NCBI RefSeq assembly: GCF_022343555.1
Contig: NZ_JAKQZH010000005.1
Span: 1-64,000, forward strand
Reading direction: 5' to 3'
Origin: Marinobacter sp. C7
GTDB lineage: Bacteria > Pseudomonadota > Gammaproteobacteria > Pseudomonadales > Oleiphilaceae
DNA length: 64,000 bases
Below, piece after piece: positions 58,294-64,000 of the stretch. Made by a program: the position numbers and the translations under genes. The notes below the pieces were generated by a model that worked only from the letters and a program-made list of their open reading frames with translations, searched no databases and was not told the DNA's origin. Numbering within the stretch: the first letter of the stretch is position 1; each line of letters opens with the position of its first letter.

Positions 58294-59661
58294 TTACCGG
58301 AAGCTATTACCAGCCATGGATGAAGGACTGAATTCCACTGGCGAACGCCTCTCTAGAAATTCAAATTGCTCCTCTTCTTCGTTGTACAGGTTGGCAATAA
58401 AGGCGCTGCCATCCAGGTGATCAAATGCTCCATAAGCGCCGATAAGCGTGGCGGGCCGATCAGGTGCCACAAACGTTTGACTCCAGACCGTCTTCCATAA
58501 TTGGCCGTCATCACCCCAACGATCCCCCAGAACACACAACCAAGTGTCTTCATCACAGTAGTAACGACTACGCGCTACCTGGTGGCGCTCACCATCACGA
58601 CGTGTTGCATCGACCACCCATACGCGGTGTTTTTCCCAGCGCATGTGGTCTGGATCCCAGTGGTGATCATTCAGCACTTCAGCATCGGATGTCGGTTGCA
58701 GGAAATTGTTGGCGTTATAAGGGATGTACATTTCCTTCTTGCCAACCAGCTCCCAGTCAAACCGATCGAGCGTGCCAACCCAGGTGTACAGTTCATCGAA
58801 GAACAGTTCCCCCGCTGCAGCCGGTGTTGGCGTATCGCAGCAGGCATTAGGCAGGCGACGTACCCGGCGTTGTCCAGTAAGGTAAACCCAGGTCTGCAAT
58901 TTGCTCTGATCCAGGTATTCGTGGGCCAATACCGCCTGACCGGCCCGAATGGGCGGACCATAATTTCGGTAAATCAGCTTCCAGAACAGCCCATCTTCCT
59001 CCTGAAACTCTTCCAGGTTGCTGTCTTCAAAGTAATAGGGAACCTGCTCATCAGTCACACCATCACTGATCAGCACCCGACGGCCATCTGGTAACAACTG
59101 ATACCAGTTTCCCCCATGGCTGAAATCCTCGCCGCCCCGCCAGCGCAGCATATGGTTCCACATCACCTCAGCTCCGGTTTTGGCTAACGGAAAAGGGACG
59201 CCCCCATACACATTTTCCGGCACGTTATTGACCATGGTCCCCCGGGTGGCGTTGGCATAGGTGTTGTCATACACCCACTGCGGCGCGGCTGCCGTACGAT
59301 GCGTCGGATAGACATCAATTCGGAACGTATCCGGATACCGCTCCATGAGAAGTTTGGTGCCTTCGGTCAACATATCTGCATGCTCTTCCATATTGTCGAC
59401 ACTGACCGAAAACAACGGCTGTTCATCTGCAAAAGGATCACCTCTACGACCGCCCGGCTCGTCTCCAGGAATATCCTTGGTATAGCCACCGGTCCATTCC
59501 GGAATACTACCGTCGGCGTTGCCAGCGCGCTCAGCACCAAACGGGGTCAGCTCACCCTTCAGGCGCCCGGCCTCCTGGGCCGATACAGCTGCTAAAGCAC
59601 CATTGCTCAGGGCGAAAGCAGAAATCATGGCAATCAATGCGTGTTTTCTTGTCGTCATCAT
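58294..59661 (-). CDS. DUF1329 family exported protein
   Basis: The 455 residues begin with a signal peptide ending LSNGALAAVSAQ. The mature part is typical of DUF1329 (AGRLKGELTPFGAERAGNADG, GRRVLISDGVTD, YRNYGPPIRAGQAV, ACCDTPTPAAAGELFFDE). The family is predicted to have a LolB-like barrel that could hold a lipid in the periplasm or outer membrane. It regularly follows a DUF1302 gene, as here. Confidence 0.92.
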   Translation of the reverse strand: MMTTRKHALIAMISAFALSNGALAAVSAQEAGRLKGELTPFGAERAGNADGSIPEWTGGYTKDIPGDEPGGRRGDPFADEQPLFSVSVDNMEEHADMLTEGTKLLMERYPDTFRIDVYPTHRTAAAPQWVYDNTYANATRGTMVNNVPENVYGGVPFPLAKTGAEVMWNHMLRWRGGEDFSHGGNWYQLLPDGRRVLISDGVTDEQVPYYFEDSNLEEFQEEDGLFWKLIYRNYGPPIRAGQAVLAHEYLDQSKLQTWVYLTGQRRVRRLPNACCDTPTPAAAGELFFDELYTWVGTLDRFDWELVGKKEMYIPYNANNFLQPTSDAEVLNDHHWDPDHMRWEKHRVWVVDATRRDGERHQVARSRYYCDEDTWLCVLGDRWGDDGQLWKTVWSQTFVAPDRPATLIGAYGAFDHLDGSAFIANLYNEEEEQFEFLERRSPVEFSPSSMAGNSFR

Positions 59662-59682
59662 GATCGTTCTCCGTTGTTGTTA

Positions 59683-61386
59683 TCAGAAGCGGCGGCTGAC
59701 AGTGAAGGATGCAAAATCACGGTCTTTACGGGCCTGCTGGTAACTAAAGGTGGGCCCGGGATCACCCGGTCGCTGGACCAGAAAGGCGTCGGTTTTTCCG
59801 AAGAAGTGGGTATAAGCTAAGTTGATCTGCCAGCTATTCAGATAAGTGCCGTTCAACCCGATGGTGGCGTCGCCGCCGTTCTCTGGCGGATAAGCCAGAC
59901 TGAAGCCAGAGCGGGAGCCTTTCGGGGAATAGCCGACACCAACGGGTACGCCCAGATCCAGGCCGGTGACAACTTGCCGATACACAGGTTCGAAGACGAA
60001 GCGCATGGCCAAAGCATCGCGGGAAGCATTCGGAGCAGCGGCATCGCAACTCTCGCTGCAACTCAGCACCCTATTCCAGGCAAGCTCGCCAGTGAAAGTC
60101 GCTTCGTTCCAGAGGGTGCCAGGGTCGAGCAACCAAATTGTGGATAAGTTGATGTGCGCCGTATCGCCTACGGCGTATGCGGGGTTCTCGTTATTATCGC
60201 TCGGAGGTGCCGGGGTAAAGGCGGAAATGTCAGCTGCGCCCGGTGACACCAATGCCTGATCCTTCCTGATCGAGGCCTCAGCCGCGAGATTAACAGAACC
60301 AAAGCTGTGGCTGGCACTGACACCATAGGCCGTTGTGTCTTCGTGATAGGTCAGATAGTAGCTTTCTGGCCCGACCGGCTCACTCAACGGCGTATCGAAC
60401 CCAATATTAATGACTTGCTGGTAGTTCTTGTCGTGAAAGCGCACTGCATAGAAGCCAAGATCGGTGTAACCCAGGCGCCACCGCAACTGAAAACCGAACT
60501 GTCCATCGTCATCAGCTTCTTCAACACCCGTCAGGGGAACCGACAGATAGGGCCCCACCCACAAGTTGGTGGCACCTCGAACCCCAGCATCTTGGGTCGA
60601 AAAGTAGCTACCCACAGGAGAGAGACGGTTCGGTTCATAACCGAACTGGTAATAGGCCGCGAAAGTCACATCCTGATTCAACTGGAAATCAACGCCGATC
60701 TGAGGTACCGGCAGCACGAACTCCTTGGCTTCAGACGTTGGATCCCGCACCAGGCGATCGATATCAAAGGCATTCTGAGCGCCAGAAATGGCATTGTCGG
60801 CGAAGAAAAGACTCTCGCCCCAGACCGAGGCGTACTGTCCAGCGCGGAATCGCAGCATCGAATTACCAATGCCGGCTCGACCAAAAACAAATGCATCCCT
60901 GAGCTCAGCGTCTTTGCCCTGCGCTTCCTTAGTTTCGTCAGTAAACTCATCGGCGTCATAGCCGGAAGGAATGTGATTAGGAATGGCGTTGCCGGCTGGA
61001 GGGAAACCCGAATTATCATTGCTTCGGTTGTAAACGTCATCGTACCAGGCAATGCCGCTTACTCGAGCCCCCCAGCCATTATCAAAGACCAGGTCTAACT
61101 CACTGAGAAGCTCAATGCGATTAGAGACAAGGCCAGTTTCGAAGTTGGCGTTACCATCATCCACGTTGGCACTCATGTCGTTGTAGTCGTTATACAGAAG
61201 CTCGGCATCTGGGTCCTGTAACCGATAAAGCAGGTTGTACTGGATATTGTTGGTCCAATTGACTCTGGGCTTGGTAAACCCCTCCAGGACAGACGCCTGA
61301 GTCAAACCAGAACTAACCGTCATAGCCGCCATGACCAGTGACAGGGGTACCGCACTGCGCCTGACCTCTTTGCCTTTTTGTTTCAT
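59683..61386 (-). CDS. DUF1302 family outer-membrane beta-barrel protein
   Basis: The 567 residues have a signal peptide (LVMAAMTVSSGLTQAS), then alternating aromatic-rich beta strands and a terminal ...DFASFTVSRRF ending in Phe, the usual outer-membrane insertion signal. DUF1302 proteins are predicted porin-like barrels found with DUF1329 and RND transporters in bacteria that use steroids, terpenes or other hydrophobic compounds. It heads the leftward five-gene operon; GAGAGGTG lies just before the ATG. Confidence 0.92.
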   Translation of the reverse strand: MKQKGKEVRRSAVPLSLVMAAMTVSSGLTQASVLEGFTKPRVNWTNNIQYNLLYRLQDPDAELLYNDYNDMSANVDDGNANFETGLVSNRIELLSELDLVFDNGWGARVSGIAWYDDVYNRSNDNSGFPPAGNAIPNHIPSGYDADEFTDETKEAQGKDAELRDAFVFGRAGIGNSMLRFRAGQYASVWGESLFFADNAISGAQNAFDIDRLVRDPTSEAKEFVLPVPQIGVDFQLNQDVTFAAYYQFGYEPNRLSPVGSYFSTQDAGVRGATNLWVGPYLSVPLTGVEEADDDGQFGFQLRWRLGYTDLGFYAVRFHDKNYQQVINIGFDTPLSEPVGPESYYLTYHEDTTAYGVSASHSFGSVNLAAEASIRKDQALVSPGAADISAFTPAPPSDNNENPAYAVGDTAHINLSTIWLLDPGTLWNEATFTGELAWNRVLSCSESCDAAAPNASRDALAMRFVFEPVYRQVVTGLDLGVPVGVGYSPKGSRSGFSLAYPPENGGDATIGLNGTYLNSWQINLAYTHFFGKTDAFLVQRPGDPGPTFSYQQARKDRDFASFTVSRRF

Positions 61387-61947
61387 CTGACACCTCTCTT
61401 ATTTTTGTGTTTGTCCAATTTCATTTCGCACAATCATGCGGTGGGGAAACAACTAACGTTATTGCAGGGCTCGCAAAGAACCCATTTGCACATATAAAGG
61501 CCCCTCCAATGAGGAGCCGTGAGAAACACGGAAGAGCTCATCACTCGGTGAGCTACTGGTAAGCGTCCAGTTCGAGGCTTTCGCCAAACACTGGCCTGAG
61601 ACCCGAGTGATGCAGGGAAGAACAAGAAGTTGGGTTACTTGGTCGCTGGAGGACCGGCGAGAAAACAGCGGTGTTCAGCATGAGGAAATCCCGTGTATAT
61701 CTGGCTTTTGTTATTGAATCGACACCCCGCCCTGCGGCGACATGCCTTAGCCATTGACAATAGGGACTTACTCATTCTCGTTATTGCACGATCTTGCTGT
61801 GGTTTTCAGATTCCTGCCAAAACCTGACACGGATCAATCCCTAATCAGCGAGGTCGAACTCAGGAATGTAATTAGGTGGGGAGGACAGAAATTGACTATC
61901 AAGGACTTGGTTTCTACCCCGCTTTCACCGACGGTTTAATAACTGCC
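61387..61947. other. Gene-free spacer upstream of the DUF1302 operon
   Basis: These 561 bases contain only short frames on either strand without ribosome sites or recognisable motifs, and I see no tRNA or repeat. It must hold the promoter of the leftward DUF1302 operon, but I cannot place -35 and -10 elements with confidence. Minor inverted repeats occur near 61500 (GGCCCCTC/GAGGAGCC) and 61536 (AGCTCA/TGAGCT). Confidence 0.5.
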
Positions 61948-61981
61948 GTGGACTTCGGCCATTCTAGTGGCCGAAGTCCAC
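61948..61981. terminator. Perfect hairpin downstream of the viperin/HicA-like pair
   Basis: GTGGACTTCGGCCA (61948-61961) is exactly complementary to TGGCCGAAGTCCAC (61968-61981) around a TTCTAG loop, giving a 14-base stem 12 bases after the HicA-like stop. Neither side has a T run, so it may be a Rho-type or mRNA-stabilising hairpin rather than a classical terminator. Confidence 0.5.
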
Positions 61982-61993
61982 AAACAACGCTCT

Positions 61994-62191
61994 CTACTGC
62001 AAAGCCCTTCGTACGACTGCTCTCAGCTCCATCACTGCCCTTTTATGGCTAGGAGACGTGGGGATAACCACAAACCGATTTCTCTTCGGAGTAAAAAGCT
62101 TGCCATGCTTTTTACCCCACTCGAAATGCCATCCATCGCGGACCATTCCCTGGACTAACTGGTTCACGTCTTTGTCCGACGAGTATTTCAT
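61994..62191 (-). CDS. HicA-like small dsRBD-fold protein coupled to viperin
   Basis: The 65 residues fit the HicA toxin pattern. A helix (DVNQLVQGMVRDGW) is followed by a basic strand with the catalytic-type His (GKKHGKLFTP), a second strand RFVVIPTSPS and a C-terminal helix (AVMELRAVVRRAL). HicA proteins are RNA-binding mRNA interferases normally neutralised by HicB, but no HicB gene is next to it. The ATG lies inside the viperin stop (ATGA, 62188-62191), and its ribosome site GGGAGGAG is within the last viperin codons. The two are therefore made together, and it may be an accessory of the viperin rather than a free toxin. Confidence 0.72.
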   Translation of the reverse strand: MKYSSDKDVNQLVQGMVRDGWHFEWGKKHGKLFTPKRNRFVVIPTSPSHKRAVMELRAVVRRALQ

Positions 62192-63114
62192 ACGCTCCTC
62201 CCAATCCCGGTGGGGTATCGGGAGGAGAATTTACCGGCATCGAACTCAATCTGGCTGAATGCCTTCTCAGCCCCCACCTCCAGGATCGGCTGACTATACT
62301 GATAGCCGGATGCACAAGGTGAGGAGTTCTGGAAAAACCGGCCCTGTGGGTCAACCATGATGTACGACTCCACCATGTCCGCATTGTCTTCTGCGACAAC
62401 AATGTTCCGGTGCTTTCGGTGGCGATCGAGAAAAAACCGAAATTGCTCATCTGAAACCGTCATGGAGTCATCGGTCACAGGCAAGACCCTCAACACCTTC
62501 CATTTATCGGGTTGTACAAACGATATCAGATCCGAGAAGTCATCTTGCCAGTTGACCCGATTAACGACGGTGTTCAACTTAATCTTAATCGCGGGATTCC
62601 GTTCCCTGATCGCTTCAACAGACTTTTCCAGCTGTCTTAAATCCAGGTATGTACCCCGCGAATCAACTCGACCAATAAGCTGGTTACTCAACGGACGGGC
62701 TGAGTCAATGCTAATGCCGAGCACCTCCAAACCCGCCCCAATCCTGCGAGCAAAATGTTCAGTAAGCAGGGATCCATTCGTTATCATGGAGGCCCTGAGC
62801 CCGACCCGTCTCGCATATTTAAGCGTTGCCTCCACAACCGAGGGGAAAAGAAGTGGCTCGCCTCCCGCAATATTCAATCGTGTATTCGACCATGCCATTT
62901 CCCACGCCAAAGGGTTCCGGGAATTGATCGGGTCGAAGAACTCCCGGAGCTCCAACAACAGTTGATGTATCTGATACTCTTGGTGAATCAGGTCTTTTAT
63001 CGACTGATGACGTTGCCAGTGCGCATAGCAATACCGGCAGGAATAGTTGCAGGCCTCTGTCAGATGCCAGTTGATGACCAACTGTTTCGGATTGTGAGCG
63101 GTGTACTGCAGCAT
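62188..63114 (-). CDS. Prokaryotic viperin (antiviral radical-SAM nucleotide dehydratase)
   Basis: Viperins turn a nucleoside triphosphate into its 3'-deoxy-3',4'-didehydro form, which stops viral RNA chains. The 308 residues contain the cluster motif C22-C26-C29 (EACNYSCRYCYAHW) and GGEP at 84-87. Blocks shared in order with animal viperin are GISIDS, IGR, KLNTVVNRVN, DKWKVLRV, VSDEQF with FLDRH, SYIMVDPQGRF and ILEVGAEKAF. I chose the ATG at 63114, which has GAGGAGAG seven bases upstream; the frame extends to 63153 without a site. The C-terminus ends KFSSRYPTGIGRSV and lacks the usual Gly-Gly-x-Tyr tail. Neighbours are a coupled HicA-like gene and a divergent unknown gene. Confidence 0.9.
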   Translation of the reverse strand: MLQYTAHNPKQLVINWHLTEACNYSCRYCYAHWQRHQSIKDLIHQEYQIHQLLLELREFFDPINSRNPLAWEMAWSNTRLNIAGGEPLLFPSVVEATLKYARRVGLRASMITNGSLLTEHFARRIGAGLEVLGISIDSARPLSNQLIGRVDSRGTYLDLRQLEKSVEAIRERNPAIKIKLNTVVNRVNWQDDFSDLISFVQPDKWKVLRVLPVTDDSMTVSDEQFRFFLDRHRKHRNIVVAEDNADMVESYIMVDPQGRFFQNSSPCASGYQYSQPILEVGAEKAFSQIEFDAGKFSSRYPTGIGRSV

Positions 63115-63216
63115 CGTTAACTCTCCTCGATTTGACGACGTGAGAGCCAACAATAAGTTTTGAGTGGTTGGGTTAGTGGAAAACGCTTTCCCTCCCCCCT
63201 CTATTAGGGAGAAAAT

Positions 63217-64000
63217 TTGGCCAACATCCCCTCAAGAGAGTCTGTCCTCGCCTTTATTCGCGACATCCTCCAGGCAGGCCCAGCCGATAAAAAAAGAAGA
63301 CAATTCGAGGAGCTTCGACGACAGAGCGACACCCAGCTGGCAACCATGGAAGATTATATCGAGGAGATACTCTCCTCCCTCGGGATTGATGAAGTGGCTC
63401 AGTCACAAGCTCGACAACTCTTCGCCGGGTGGTCCGAGGTCAATAATTTCCTCGAACGCAATATCTGGGTTTCACACTCAAGCCCTAAACATGTCATATG
63501 GCTCATGGCCACACATGTATACGCTCCAGGCCTTGGTCGACATCTCGCTTTATGGGACTCAGTCCAAAGAACGGATCCCGGAATGCCAGGGGGACGATTC
63601 TGGTATCTTCCAGCGGTAATGGCCGAGAGCGATCAAACGCTGACTATGCCGGTGCCCCAGGTTCTCGACTGGCTTCTCGACTTGCTCTCGTATTCGTTGG
63701 ATGAGTTTGCACAAACCCTCGCAGCGTCTACTACCATAACCGGTCGAGAAAAGGACGCAGCTGCTGACGTAAAATCCATACGAAAAACACTAGTGAACTG
63801 GCATACGGGCACAAGGACCCCCGGAATCAACAAAATTCTGGAATTCTTTCCTAACAGGCTCAATTTAAAGTTCAAAGGAACCTTCGATTGGAACACCAAC
63901 AACAGCCTCGATGAAAACTTCAACAAGGCTCGAGCTTTCATCAATCAGAAGGGACTCACCGCCCATTCGTTGAGTGTTGAGACCCCAATCCCTGAAAGCA
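63217..64000 (+). CDS. Unrecognised protein divergent from viperin, cut off by the window edge
   Basis: Reading from a TTG at 63217 (MANIPSRESVLAFIRDIL), the frame stays open for 261 codons to the last base, so the protein is larger than seen. GGGAGA lies four bases before the TTG and an in-frame stop (TAG, 63205-63207) lies just above, so this is the first possible start; the next Met is at residue 45. The visible part is soluble, without signal peptide or membrane helix. It begins with charged helices (DKKRRQFEELRRQSDTQL, MEDYIEEILSSLGI), continues into a Trp-rich middle (NIWVSHSSPKHVIWLMATHV) and then FFPNRLNLKFKGTFDWN. I recognise no family. Divergence from viperin across about 100 bases suggests a shared control region. 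Confidence 0.75.
   Translation, partial: MANIPSRESVLAFIRDILQAGPADKKRRQFEELRRQSDTQLATMEDYIEEILSSLGIDEVAQSQARQLFAGWSEVNNFLERNIWVSHSSPKHVIWLMATHVYAPGLGRHLALWDSVQRTDPGMPGGRFWYLPAVMAESDQTLTMPVPQVLDWLLDLLSYSLDEFAQTLAASTTITGREKDAAADVKSIRKTLVNWHTGTRTPGINKILEFFPNRLNLKFKGTFDWNTNNSLDENFNKARAFINQKGLTAHSLSVETPIPES

Noticed and set aside
61434..61939. Short frames in the spacer upstream of the DUF1302 operon
   Set aside because: They lack ribosome sites and motifs, and their codon use is unlike neighbouring genes.
62188..63114. Radical-SAM gene as a MoaA- or peptide-maturase-type enzyme
   Set aside because: The order of blocks after the cluster motif follows viperin closely, there is no SPASM-type cysteine domain, and no precursor peptide or molybdopterin gene is adjacent.
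63164..63619. 151-codon plus-strand frame near the right edge
   Set aside because: It is rich in Ser and Pro without domain character and lies in a different frame from the longer open gene starting at 63217, which has a ribosome site.
63633..63944. 103-codon minus-strand frame at the right edge
   Set aside because: It is a shadow of the open gene at 63217-64000.

Overview
This window is a high-GC gammaproteobacterial chromosome segment, almost certainly from a Marinobacter. The best single indicator is the 661-residue two-domain fatty acyl reductase at 32613-34598, which closely resembles the Marinobacter wax-ester enzyme. The order mtnA / mtaD-ubiG-mupP-yciK also matches the Pseudomonas/Marinobacter group. 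No database search was run; all names rest on motifs, lengths and gene order that I recognise.

Positions 1-39500 are mostly housekeeping. The order is purT with a small operon (DUF1289, gamma-carbonic anhydrase, CoA pyrophosphatase); a Nudix hydrolase; purL; mltF; recX; a DUF349 coiled-coil protein; a thiolase plus multifunctional beta-oxidation enzyme; the protease prc with a helix-turn-helix protein; methylthioadenosine salvage (mtnA, mtaD) joined to ubiG, mupP, a YciK-type dehydrogenase, a glutaredoxin-like protein and yaaA; rdgC; a Pat-type lysine acetyltransferase divergent from an HDAC-like deacetylase; pyrC-rnt; the fatty acyl reductase; an M16 protease; and two glycosyltransferases. 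The first 60 bases carry a strong stable-RNA-type promoter that fires leftwards out of the window.

At 39581 a tRNA-Arg(CCU) gene marks the start of accessory DNA. Next to it is an AT-rich P4-like satellite remnant (39660 to about 43411): integrase, an unknown gene, an AlpA-type regulator and an inovirus-Gp2/HUH-like protein. A catabolic cluster follows (43531-53432): an AraC regulator, then the complete gentisate lower pathway (dioxygenase, maleylpyruvate isomerase, fumarylpyruvate hydrolase), then a flavin monooxygenase, extradiol-type VOC protein, amidohydrolase, type-B carboxylesterase and flavin reductase. These look like an uncharacterised upper pathway that feeds an ester- or amide-containing aromatic into gentisate. 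A terminator closes the cluster. A leftward operon follows (61386 back to 53970): DUF1302, DUF1329, a YCF48-like protein, an MMPL/RND transporter and a small periplasmic protein, probably for traffic of a hydrophobic compound across the envelope.

The right end (61948-64000) appears to be a defence locus. It holds a prokaryotic viperin (radical-SAM nucleotide dehydratase) translationally coupled to a 65-residue HicA-like protein. A divergent, unrecognised protein gene runs off the window edge (63217-64000); it begins with a TTG codon. This viperin module is the most promising candidate for a little-described system here.
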